A stretch of 6,453 nt of DNA from JBLNBU01 sp050260215 (GTDB lineage Bacteria; Pseudomonadota; Alphaproteobacteria; Rhodospirillales; Magnetospirillaceae): the NCBI GenBank assembly GCA_050260215.1, contig JBLNBU010000221.1, positions 1 through 6,453 of the forward strand, in the 5' to 3' direction. Positions within the stretch are counted from its first letter, which is position 1, and each line of letters opens with the position of its first letter. Of this stretch, positions 1 through 5,957 are shown one piece after another. The notes below the pieces were generated by a model. The model saw only the letters and a program-made list of their open reading frames with translations, did no database searches and was not told where the DNA came from. Made by a program: the position numbers and the translations under genes.

Positions 1-334
1 CGGTGCCGCCGCCCATGCCGGCGGTGATGAACACCATGTTGGCGCCGCCGATCTGGCCCAGGATCTCTTCCAGGCTTTCTTCCGCCGCGGCGCGGCCGAT
101 GTCCGGGCGCGACCCGGCGCCCAGGCCCTGGGTCACAGCGTTGCCCAGCTGGATGCGCCGCTCGGTGCGCGACTGCCCCAGGGCCTGGTTGTCGGTGTTG
201 GCGACGATGAACTCGACGCCTTCAAGGCGCGACAGGATCATGTTGTTGACCGCATTGCCGCCGGCGCCGCCGACACCCACCACGGTGATGCGGGGCTTCA
301 GCTCGCTGGCCGCCCCCGGAAGAAAATTGAGCAT
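1..334 (-). CDS. ftsZ: Cell division protein FtsZ, N-terminal part (runs off the window)
   Basis: FtsZ is the tubulin-like GTPase that polymerises under the membrane at mid-cell into the ring that recruits the divisome. Only the first 111 codons are here; the 3' end lies beyond base 1. After a short leader (MLNFLPGAASE) comes the conserved core: ELKPRITVVGVGGAGGNAVN at about residues 11-30, holding the first glycine-rich nucleotide loop, then VANTDNQAL (44-52), and GMGGGT (106-111), the start of the tubulin signature GGGTG, cut by the window edge. The ATG at 334 is chosen because GGAGG lies 6 bases upstream and the leader length suits alphaproteobacterial FtsZ. It is last in the visible gene run, 53 bases after ftsA, the usual order. 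The GTPase T7 loop and the C-terminal peptide that binds FtsA cannot be seen. Some bacteria carry a second, divergent ftsZ; this copy's dcw location argues that it is the main division gene. Confidence 0.97.
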   Translation of the reverse strand, partial: MLNFLPGAASELKPRITVVGVGGAGGNAVNNMILSRLEGVEFIVANTDNQALGQSRTERRIQLGNAVTQGLGAGSRPDIGRAAAEESLEEILGQIGGANMVFITAGMGGGT

Positions 335-340
335 GTGCTA

Positions 341-345
341 CCTCC
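341..345 (-). promoter_or_regulatory. Ribosome binding site of ftsZ
   Basis: On the minus strand GGAGG sits 6 bases before the ATG at 334. It is one of the strongest Shine-Dalgarno matches in the window, fitting the high expression FtsZ needs, and it fixes the ftsZ start. Confidence 0.8.
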
Positions 346-354
346 GCGCTATGT

Positions 355-377
355 GCGGCCGGTACATCGCCGGCCGC
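355..377 (-). other. Perfect inverted repeat (hairpin) between ftsA and ftsZ
   Basis: The arms at 355-362 and 370-377 are perfect 8-base reverse complements (GCGGCCGG and CCGGCCGC on the minus strand) around a 7-base loop, CGATGTA. In RNA this would be a very stable all-GC stem. It starts 10 bases after the ftsA stop and ends 9 bases before the ftsZ Shine-Dalgarno sequence. No U-tract follows, so it does not look like a standard Rho-independent terminator. It could be a transcript processing or stability element, an attenuator, or a protein-binding palindrome; the sequence alone does not decide. Confidence 0.6.
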
Positions 378-381
378 GGTT

Positions 382-386
382 GAATC
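382..386. promoter_or_regulatory. GANTC site in the ftsA-ftsZ gap (possible CcrM methylation site)
   Basis: GAATC matches GANTC, the target of the CcrM adenine methyltransferase found in most alphaproteobacteria. It is the only GANTC seen in the noncoding gaps of this window and lies about 50 bases before the ftsZ start. In Caulobacter, GANTC methylation in the ftsZ promoter activates ftsZ transcription. Whether this organism has CcrM, or a promoter here, cannot be seen. One five-base match could be chance. Confidence 0.3.
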
Positions 387-387
387 T

Positions 388-1635
388 CTAAAAGTTCCGC
401 TTCAGCCACGCGCCGATCCGTCCCCAGCCGGCGCCCGACTCGCCGCCCGCCTCGGCCTTGCCGCGGCCGCGCGAGGGCGCGGGGGCATGGGCGAGCGCGT
501 AGCGGATCAGGCCGGCGCAGGTGGAGAAGGCCGGGCCGCCGGTGGCTTCGGGCAACCCGTGCAGGCCGACGGGACGCCCCAGCCGGACCTGCTTGTCGAG
601 AACCAGTCCGGCGAGGTCGCGCACGCCCTGCATCTGGCTGGCGCCGCCGGTCAGCACGACCCGGCGCCCGGCGACCTTGTCGAAGCCGCCCTGTTCGAGA
701 TGCGAGCGCACCAGCTCGAAGGTCTCCTCGAGCCGGGGCTGGATGATCTGGATCAGCATCGAGCGCGGCACCTGGTTCGAGGCGCCGTCCTCGTCCTCGC
801 CGACCAGCGGGACCTTCAGGATCTCGCGGTCGTCGGAAGGGGAAGGAATGGCCGAGCCGTAAAGGGTCTTCATGCGCTCGGCGTGGCCCAAGGGCGTCGA
901 CAGGCCGCGGGCGATGTCGTTGGTGACATGGGCGCCGCCCACGGGGATGACGTCGGTGTGGACCAGCTGGCCGCCCAGGAACACCGCCAGCGAGGTGGTG
1001 CCGCCGCCCATGTCGATGCAGGTGACGCCCAGTTCCTTCTCGTCGTCGACCAGGCAGGCCAGGCCGGCACCGTAGGGGCTGACCACGCGGGCCTCGATGT
1101 CCAGGTGGCAGCGGTTGACCACGGTGGCTAGGTTGCGCACCGGACCGACGGCGGCCGAGATGACGTGGATGGCCACGCCCAGACGGTCGCCGAACATGCC
1201 GCGCGGGTCCTTGATGCCCTCGTTGCCGTCGATGGTGTAGTCGACGGAGATGGCGTGGATCAGCTCGCGGTCGGGGCTTTCGTGGTGGGCGCGGCCGTGT
1301 TCCAGCATGCGGCGGATGTCGGCCTCGTTGACCGGGTGGCCGTTCATGGCCACCTCGACCTTGACGTTGGCCGAGGCCGGCGCCCCGCCCGAGATGTTGA
1401 CCACCACCGCGCGCACCCGCTCGGACGCCATTTCCTCGGCGGCGTCCACGGCGGCGCGGATGGAATGCTCCAGCTCCTCCATGTCGACCACGGCGCCGTT
1501 GCGCATGCCGCGCGCCAGCTGGTGGCCGATGCCGGCGATGCGGGGGCTGCCGTCGTCCTGGACGCGCGCAATGAAGCAGGCCACCTTGGTGGTGCCCACG
1601 TCGAGAGCCGCGATGGTTCCGTTACGCATGGCCAC
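388..1635 (-). CDS. ftsA: Cell division protein FtsA
   Basis: FtsA is an actin-like ATPase that anchors FtsZ filaments to the inner membrane and recruits later divisome proteins. The 415-residue product is of normal family length. Visible motifs are phosphate 1 loop LDVGTTKVAC (11-20), phosphate 2 loop DMGGGTTSLAV (208-218) and adenosine loop LTGGASQMQG (328-337). The FtsA-specific 1C subdomain falls at about 80-165 (from VVVNISGG). After a low-complexity linker rich in Gly, Ala, Ser and Arg (about 385-402), the protein ends in GWGRIGAWLKRNF (403-415), a basic amphipathic helix that matches the membrane-targeting sequence of FtsA. The start is uncertain: GTG at 1635 lies 5 bases after AGGGGGA, while ATG at 1629, two codons in, lies 11 bases after it and would give 413 residues. 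It follows ftsQ by 25 bases and precedes ftsZ by 53, so cotranscription with ftsQ is likely. Confidence 0.97.
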   Translation of the reverse strand: MAMRNGTIAALDVGTTKVACFIARVQDDGSPRIAGIGHQLARGMRNGAVVDMEELEHSIRAAVDAAEEMASERVRAVVVNISGGAPASANVKVEVAMNGHPVNEADIRRMLEHGRAHHESPDRELIHAISVDYTIDGNEGIKDPRGMFGDRLGVAIHVISAAVGPVRNLATVVNRCHLDIEARVVSPYGAGLACLVDDEKELGVTCIDMGGGTTSLAVFLGGQLVHTDVIPVGGAHVTNDIARGLSTPLGHAERMKTLYGSAIPSPSDDREILKVPLVGEDEDGASNQVPRSMLIQIIQPRLEETFELVRSHLEQGGFDKVAGRRVVLTGGASQMQGVRDLAGLVLDKQVRLGRPVGLHGLPEATGGPAFSTCAGLIRYALAHAPAPSRGRGKAEAGGESGAGWGRIGAWLKRNF

Positions 1636-1660
1636 GGTGTTCCCCCTGCCCCCCTTCGTC

Positions 1661-2608
1661 CTATTGCGCCCGCGACGCGGCGGGCCGCGCGGCGCCGCCC
1701 TCGGCGGTCTGTTGCTCGCGCTCGCTTTTCAGCACCAGCCGGTCGGGCACGCGCAGGTCGATCATGGTGATCTGCCGGCCCGACAGCCCGCGGTCGCCCT
1801 CCAGCTCGGCCAGGCGGTGCCAGGCGGCTTCCGGGTCGGTTTCGGGCAGGCGGACCTCGATGCCCTTCTCGGCGTCGTCCAGCTTGATGTTCCAGCGCCG
1901 GTTGCCGACGCGGACAGCGGCCTTGACCCGGGCAATCAGCTTGGGTTCGGCGGTCAGCATGGTCAGCAGCTCGTCGGCGCGGCCGGGCGCGCCGTCGCCG
2001 ACCACCAGCAGCAGGTCCTCGAAGCCCTCGATGCCGCCGGGGATCTGGTGGCCGTCGCGGTCGACCAGGGTGAAGCGGCCGTCGTGCTGCCACACCGCCA
2101 CCGGCTCGCGCTCGACCACTTCCAGGTGGACGGTGCCGGGCAGGCGGCGCTCGACCGCGGCGACGCGGACGCTGGGGATCTCTTCCAGGCGGTCCTTGGC
2201 CTCGGCGATGTCCAGCGCCAGGATGGGGTCGCCGCGGCGCATGCCCAGCGCCCCCATGATCTCCTCGGCCGGGGTGCGCACCCGGCCCGAGATGGTGACC
2301 TCGCCCAGGCGGAAGCCGGCGGTGGCGGTCAGGCCCAGCACCCCCTGGCCGGCCTCGCGCACCAGGCGCTGGGGGGCGCCGGCGTGCCAGGCGACCAGGC
2401 CCGAGACCACCAGGGCGGTCATGGCGACGCCGCCCGCGGCGAGCTTCTGCAAGGTGGTGAACTGCAGGCGCAGGCGCGGGGCCTTGCGCTTGGCGGCCTT
2501 GGGCTTGGGCTCGGACGCCTTGCGGGTGTCGCCCAGCTCGCGCCGCGGCCGGTTGACCACGCCGGGGCGGTCGTCGGGAGTGATGACGATGTCGCTCATG
2601 CGTCGCAT
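1661..2608 (-). CDS. ftsQ: Cell division protein FtsQ
   Basis: FtsQ is a bitopic inner-membrane protein that bridges the cytoplasmic ring and the periplasmic septal synthase complex (with FtsB and FtsL in the systems studied). Counting from the ATG at 2608 (315 residues), it has a basic cytosolic leader of about 50 residues (with PKPKAAKRKA), one membrane helix at about 56-74 (AAGGVAMTALVVSGLVAW), a POTRA domain at about 98-166 (FRLGEVTISGRVRT to LPGTVHLEVVEREPVAVW), and the FtsQ/DivIB beta domain to about 293 (WNIKLDDAEKGIEVRLP, ITMIDLRVPDRLVLK). An Ala-rich tail ends the protein. Two starts compete. ATG 2608 lies 6 bases after GGAGAA and overlaps ddl by 13 bases. ATG 2599, three codons later (MSDIVITPDD), overlaps the ddl stop as ATGA but sits 15 bases from that site. 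I prefer 2608 for its ribosome binding site. Either way translation is probably coupled to ddl. Confidence 0.95.
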   Translation of the reverse strand: MRRMSDIVITPDDRPGVVNRPRRELGDTRKASEPKPKAAKRKAPRLRLQFTTLQKLAAGGVAMTALVVSGLVAWHAGAPQRLVREAGQGVLGLTATAGFRLGEVTISGRVRTPAEEIMGALGMRRGDPILALDIAEAKDRLEEIPSVRVAAVERRLPGTVHLEVVEREPVAVWQHDGRFTLVDRDGHQIPGGIEGFEDLLLVVGDGAPGRADELLTMLTAEPKLIARVKAAVRVGNRRWNIKLDDAEKGIEVRLPETDPEAAWHRLAELEGDRGLSGRQITMIDLRVPDRLVLKSEREQQTAEGGAARPAASRAQ

Positions 2609-3510
2609 GCGGCGTTCTCCACCATCCAGCGCACCAGCTCGGGGAACGAGATGCCGGCATGGGCGGCGATCTCGGGCACCAGAGAGGTGGCGGTCATGCC
2701 CGGCTGGGTGTTGACCTCCAGCATCACCATGCGGGGTTCGCGGCCGGGCACGGTGTCGTCGTAGCGGATGTCGGCGCGCGACACGCCGCGGCAGCCCAGC
2801 ACCTGGTGGGCCAGCAGGGCCAGGCGGCAGCACTCGGCGGCGTGGTCGGCCGGGATCGGCGCCGGCATGACATGGCGCGAGCCGCCCGGCGCGTACTTGG
2901 CCTCGTAGTCGTAGAAGCCGCGGTCCGAGGTGATCTCGAGCACGCCCAGCGCGCGGTCGCCCATCACCGCCACGGTCAGTTCGCGCCCGGGGACGAACTC
3001 CTCGACCAGGACGGACTCGGCTTCGAACGGCCAGCTGTCCAGCGGGGTCGAATGGGCGCCTTCGCGCACGATGTGGACGCCGACGCTGGAGCCCTCGTTG
3101 ACCGGCTTGACCACGTAGGGGCGCGGCAGCGGCTCCTTCTCGCCCTTGGCCACCAGGCGGCCGCTGGCGACGGGGATGCCGGCCTGGGCGAACAGATGAC
3201 GCGCGAACGCCTTGTCCATGGCCGCGGCCGAGGCCAGCAGGCCGGAATGGGTGTAGGGCACGTCCAGCAGGTTCAACAGCCCCTGGACGCAGCCGTCCTC
3301 GCCGAAGCGGCCGTGCAGGGCGTTGAACACCACCTCGGGGTCGGTGGCGCGCAGGGCGGTGATCAGCTCGGCCGGGTCGCGGCCGGCGTCGACGGTGGCC
3401 ACCGCATAGCCGGCGCGGGTCAGCGCCTCGGCCGCGGCGGCGCCCGAGCGGAGCGACACCTCTCGCTCGGCCGAAGCACCACCCATCAGGACCGTGACAC
3501 GCTTGCTCAT
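2596..3510 (-). CDS. ddl: D-alanine--D-alanine ligase (DdlB type)
   Basis: Ddl joins two D-alanines using ATP in the cytoplasm, giving the dipeptide that MurF adds to the UDP-MurNAc tripeptide. The 304-residue length fits the family. It is an ATP-grasp enzyme: N-terminal domain with GGASAEREVSL (10-20), whose Glu15 matches the substrate-binding Glu15 of E. coli DdlB; LHGRFGEDG (65-73); central ATP domain with VVKPVNEGSSVGV (133-145), the Ser-containing loop, and VLVEEFVPGRELTVAV (167-182); omega loop FYDYEAKY (199-206), whose final Lys-Tyr matches Lys215-Tyr216 of DdlB and predicts a dipeptide rather than D-Ala-D-Lac product; and RADIRYDD (245-252) and LEVNTQPGMT (264-273) with metal ligands Asp247, Glu265 and Asn267. 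The start is supported by GAGGGA 6 bases upstream (3517-3522). It lies 97 bases after murB and overlaps ftsQ. Confidence 0.97.
   Translation of the reverse strand: MSKRVTVLMGGASAEREVSLRSGAAAAEALTRAGYAVATVDAGRDPAELITALRATDPEVVFNALHGRFGEDGCVQGLLNLLDVPYTHSGLLASAAAMDKAFARHLFAQAGIPVASGRLVAKGEKEPLPRPYVVKPVNEGSSVGVHIVREGAHSTPLDSWPFEAESVLVEEFVPGRELTVAVMGDRALGVLEITSDRGFYDYEAKYAPGGSRHVMPAPIPADHAAECCRLALLAHQVLGCRGVSRADIRYDDTVPGREPRMVMLEVNTQPGMTATSLVPEIAAHAGISFPELVRWMVENAACDA
2615..2620 (-). promoter_or_regulatory. Likely ribosome binding site of ftsQ, inside ddl
   Basis: GGAGAA on the minus strand lies 6 bases before ATG 2608 and 15 before ATG 2599. The spacing favours the upstream ATG. The site is within the last codons of ddl, so ribosomes finishing ddl would pass over it. 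Confidence 0.5.
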
Positions 3511-3516
3511 TGTTTG

Positions 3517-3522
3517 TCCCTC
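3517..3522 (-). promoter_or_regulatory. Ribosome binding site of ddl
   Basis: GAGGGA on the minus strand is 6 bases before the ddl ATG at 3510. It directly abuts the 3' arm of the hairpin at 3523-3541, so that structure could affect ribosome access. Confidence 0.65.
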
Positions 3523-3541
3523 ATGCGCCGGGCGCGCGCAT
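3523..3541 (-). other. Short inverted repeat just upstream of the ddl ribosome binding site
   Basis: The arms at 3523-3528 and 3536-3541 are ATGCGC and GCGCAT around the 7-base loop GCGCCCG (minus strand). The six-base perfect stem is modest for such GC-rich sequence, and internal GCGC/CGCG alternatives compete. No U-tract follows. It may be a minor RNA fold or simply chance. Confidence 0.35.
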
Positions 3542-3559
3542 CCGCACGCTTGGCTCCTC

Positions 3560-3610
3560 CGCTACGCTTCGGCTCGCTCAACGCTCGTGCGCTCGGCTTT
3601 GCCTCGCTCA
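3560..3610. repeat. Low-complexity imperfect direct repeat between murB and ddl
   Basis: On the minus strand the 21 bases starting at 3610 and the 21 starting at 3580 both begin TGAGCGAG and match at 17 of 21 positions, a spacing of 30 bases. The stretch is built of GAGC/AGCG units (plus-strand GCTC at 3553, 3572, 3576, 3583, 3591 and 3606). The first copy includes the murB TGA stop codon. Its texture differs from the codon-periodic genes around it and resembles the dispersed intergenic GAGCG-type repeats seen in many high-GC proteobacterial genomes. A second copy elsewhere in the genome cannot be shown from this window. Confidence 0.5.
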
Positions 3611-4531
3611 TTTCTCACCTCTCACGCCGATGCGGCGGATTTCCCAATGCAGCTCGACGCCGCTGGTCTCCAGCACGCGGCGACGGATTTCCTCGCCCAG
3701 GTCCTCGATGTCGGCGGCGGTGGCGTCGCCCAGGTTGAGCAGGAAATTGCAGTGCTTCTCGGCCACCTGGGCGCCGCCCCTGACCATGCCGCGGCAGCCG
3801 GCCTTGTCGATCAGCTCCCACGCCTTGGCGCCCGGCGGGTTGGCGAAGGTCGACCCCCCGGTGCGGGCCCGGGTCGGCTGGGCCTGCTCGCGGGCGGCGC
3901 GGATCTCGGCCATGCGGTCCGAGATGGCGGCCTTGTCGCCCATCTGCCCGCGCATGACCGCCGACAGGAACAGCCAGTCCTCGGAGACCGAGCAGCGGCG
4001 ATAGCCGAAGCCCAGCTCGGCCAGCGACAGGGTGTGCAGGCGGCCCGAACGGTCGAGGGCCTCGGCCGAGACGGTGACGTCCTTCATCTCGCCACCGAAG
4101 GCGCCGGCGTTCATGCGCAGCGCGCCGCCGATGGTGCCGGGCACGCCTGACAGGAATTCCAGGCCCGCCACCCCGCATTCCAGCGCGGTCATCGCCACCG
4201 TCATGTCGAGCGCGGCGGCGCCGGCGGTGAGGACGGCGCCGTCGACGGTGATGTCGGCGAAGGCGCCGGCCAGGCGGATGACCACGCCCGGCACGCCGCC
4301 GTCGCGCACCAGAAGGTTGGAGCCGACGCCGATGACGGTGACCGGCACCTCGGCCGGCAGGGCGGCCAGGAAGGCGGCCAGGTCGTCGCGGTCGGCCGGG
4401 CGGAACAGCACCTCGGCCGGGCCGCCGACGCGGAACCAGGTCAGCGACCCCAAGGGCGCGTCGAAGGCGATGCGGCCCCGCACCTTGGGCAGGCCGTCGC
4501 GCCAGTCGGGCTTCTTGATGGCGGCGTTCAT
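3608..4531 (-). CDS. murB: UDP-N-acetylenolpyruvoylglucosamine reductase MurB
   Basis: MurB is a cytoplasmic FAD enzyme that reduces UDP-GlcNAc-enolpyruvate with NADPH to UDP-MurNAc. At 307 residues it fits the shorter type II form. The FAD domain shows TWFRVGGPAE (31-40), GVGSNLLVRDGGVPG (68-82) and a long conserved run at 128-148 with SGVPGTIGGA followed by NAGAFGGE. The substrate domain has YRRC (177-180) and GGSTFANPPG (225-234), in which Ser227 is the expected proton donor. Near the end GVELHWEIRRIG (291-302) carries Glu297, matching catalytic Glu325 of the E. coli enzyme. The first Glu of the common LExEVR pattern is His295 here, which should be tolerated. The ATG at 4531 overlaps the murC stop as ATGA and follows AAGGAGG by 7 bases. 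The stop is inside a repeat that fills the gap to ddl. Confidence 0.97.
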   Translation of the reverse strand: MNAAIKKPDWRDGLPKVRGRIAFDAPLGSLTWFRVGGPAEVLFRPADRDDLAAFLAALPAEVPVTVIGVGSNLLVRDGGVPGVVIRLAGAFADITVDGAVLTAGAAALDMTVAMTALECGVAGLEFLSGVPGTIGGALRMNAGAFGGEMKDVTVSAEALDRSGRLHTLSLAELGFGYRRCSVSEDWLFLSAVMRGQMGDKAAISDRMAEIRAAREQAQPTRARTGGSTFANPPGAKAWELIDKAGCRGMVRGGAQVAEKHCNFLLNLGDATAADIEDLGEEIRRRVLETSGVELHWEIRRIGVRGEK

Positions 4532-5955
4532 TCCCCCGCCTCCTTGCGCGCCGGCAGCTTCTTCAGCTCAGCCGGCAGGGCATGGGCCCAGGCGGTGATG
4601 TTGCCGGCCCCCAGGCACACCACCATGTCGCCGGAGCGGGCGATGTCGTTGACCATGGCGGCCAGCTGGGCGGGATCGTGCAGGGCCATGACGTGGCGGT
4701 GGCCGTGTTCCTGCAGGCCGCGCACCAGGGCGTCGCGGTCGAAACCGGGAATGGGCGGCTCGCCGGCGGCATAGACGTCGGCGACGATCACCGTGTCGGC
4801 GTCGTTGAAGCAGGTGCAGAACTGGTCGAACAGGCTGGACAGGCGGGTATAGCGGTGCGGCTGCACCACCGCGACCACATGGCCCGTCGAGGCCGAGCGC
4901 GCCGCCTTCAGCACCGCGGCGATCTCGACCGGATGGTGGCCGTAGTCGTCGATGACGGTGACGCCGCGGCACTCGCCGGTCTTGGTGAAGCGGCGCTTGA
5001 CGCCCGAGAAGTGGGCCATGGCGGTGACCACCTGCTCATCGGTCAGGCCCAGCTCGGCGGCGACGGCGACGGCGGCCAGGGCGTTCTGGACGTTGTGCTC
5101 GCCGAACATGGGCAGGCGCACGTCGTGGATGGTACGCGCCTCTTCGGTGACGCGGTCGGTGACGACCACGTCGAAGCGGGCGCCGGCGCTGCCGGTGCGC
5201 AGGTTGGTGGCCCGCACCATGGCCTGCGGGTTGAAGCCGTAGGTGACGATCTTGCGGTCCAGCACCTTGGGGATCAGCGCCTGGACCTCGGGGTGGTCGA
5301 TGCACAGGCAGGCGAAACCATAGAACGGGATGTTCTCGACGAAGGTGCGGAAGGCGTCGCGCAGGCGCTCGAAGCTGCCGTAGTACTCCATGTGCTCGGG
5401 GTCGATGTTGGTCACCACCACCGCGGTCGAGGGCAGCTTGATGAAGGTGCCGTCGGACTCGTCGGCCTCGACCACCATCCAGTCGCTGGCGCCCAGGCGG
5501 GCGTTGGTGCCATAGGCGTTGATGATGCCGCCGTTGATGACGGTGGGATCCAGGTTGGCGGTTTCCAGCAAGGTGGCGATCAGGCTGGTGGTGGTGGTCT
5601 TGCCGTGGGTGCCGCCGATGGCGATGGCCTGCTTCAGGCGCATCAGCTCGGCCAGCATCTCGGCGCGGCGGACCACGGGCACCAGCTTGGCGCGGGCGGC
5701 GACCAACTCGGGGTTGTCGGGGCGGACCGCCGACGACACCACGACGACCCGGGCGTCGCCCAGGTTGTCGGCGGCGTGGCCGACCGAGATGGCGATGCCC
5801 TTGGCGCGTAGGCGCTCGACATTGGCGTTGTCGGCGATGTCCGAGCCCTGGACCACATAGCCCAGGTTGTGAAGGATCTCGGCGATGCCGGACATGCCGA
5901 TGCCGCCGATGCCGACGAAGTGGATGGTGCCGATGCTGAGAGGCATCGTGCGCAT
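4528..5955 (-). CDS. murC: UDP-N-acetylmuramate--L-alanine ligase MurC
   Basis: MurC adds L-alanine to UDP-MurNAc with ATP in the cytoplasm, the first amino acid of the wall peptide. The 475-residue product is typical. Three domains are clear: the UDP-binding Rossmann domain starting IHFVGIGGIGMSG (11-23); the central ATPase domain with P-loop GGTHGKTTTT (114-123), EADESDGTF (163-171) and NIDPEHMEYYG (183-193); and the C-terminal domain with GEHNVQNALAA (285-295), GVKRRF (318-323), DDYGHHP (336-342) and QPHRYTR (365-371). The HxxNxxNAxAA-like block and DDYGHHP are characteristic of MurC among Mur ligases. The ATG at 5955 is chosen because the Rossmann loop begins about ten residues later and AAGGA lies 7 bases upstream; the frame stays open further upstream but overlaps murG. 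A second ATG at 5946 is possible. It starts 2 bases after the murG stop and overlaps murB by 4. Confidence 0.98.
   Translation of the reverse strand: MRTMPLSIGTIHFVGIGGIGMSGIAEILHNLGYVVQGSDIADNANVERLRAKGIAISVGHAADNLGDARVVVVSSAVRPDNPELVAARAKLVPVVRRAEMLAELMRLKQAIAIGGTHGKTTTTSLIATLLETANLDPTVINGGIINAYGTNARLGASDWMVVEADESDGTFIKLPSTAVVVTNIDPEHMEYYGSFERLRDAFRTFVENIPFYGFACLCIDHPEVQALIPKVLDRKIVTYGFNPQAMVRATNLRTGSAGARFDVVVTDRVTEEARTIHDVRLPMFGEHNVQNALAAVAVAAELGLTDEQVVTAMAHFSGVKRRFTKTGECRGVTVIDDYGHHPVEIAAVLKAARSASTGHVVAVVQPHRYTRLSSLFDQFCTCFNDADTVIVADVYAAGEPPIPGFDRDALVRGLQEHGHRHVMALHDPAQLAAMVNDIARSGDMVVCLGAGNITAWAHALPAELKKLPARKEAGE
4539..4545 (-). promoter_or_regulatory. Ribosome binding site of murB, inside the end of murC
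   Basis: AAGGAGG on the minus strand, 7 bases before the murB ATG, lies in the last codons of murC (Arg-Lys-Glu-Ala-Gly-Glu). This near-perfect site together with the ATGA overlap fixes the murB start. Confidence 0.8.
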
Positions 5956-5957
5956 GG

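Noticed and set aside
335..387. The ftsA-ftsZ hairpin as a Rho-independent terminator.
   Set aside because: No run of U follows the stem, and a terminator between ftsA and ftsZ would be unexpected in this operon.
1250..2764. A 504-codon open frame on the plus strand opposite ftsA, ftsQ and ddl, and other long plus-strand frames (for example 2659-3738 and 4582-5811).
   Set aside because: They lie antisense to well-supported genes, have low-complexity Ala/Gly/Arg/His/Gln-rich translations with no recognisable domain, and are the expected by-product of high GC at third codon positions.
1661..2833. A longer open frame for ftsQ starting at 2833.
   Set aside because: The extra 75-78 codons overlap ddl, encode Pro/Arg/Gly-rich shadow sequence, and would place the membrane helix far from the usual N-terminal position.
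3494..3610. A possible small gene or gene remnant in the murB-ddl gap on the plus strand.
   Set aside because: The open frames there run on opposite murB or ddl, have no clear ribosome binding site, and translate low-complexity repeat DNA of the kind that produces spurious hypothetical proteins.
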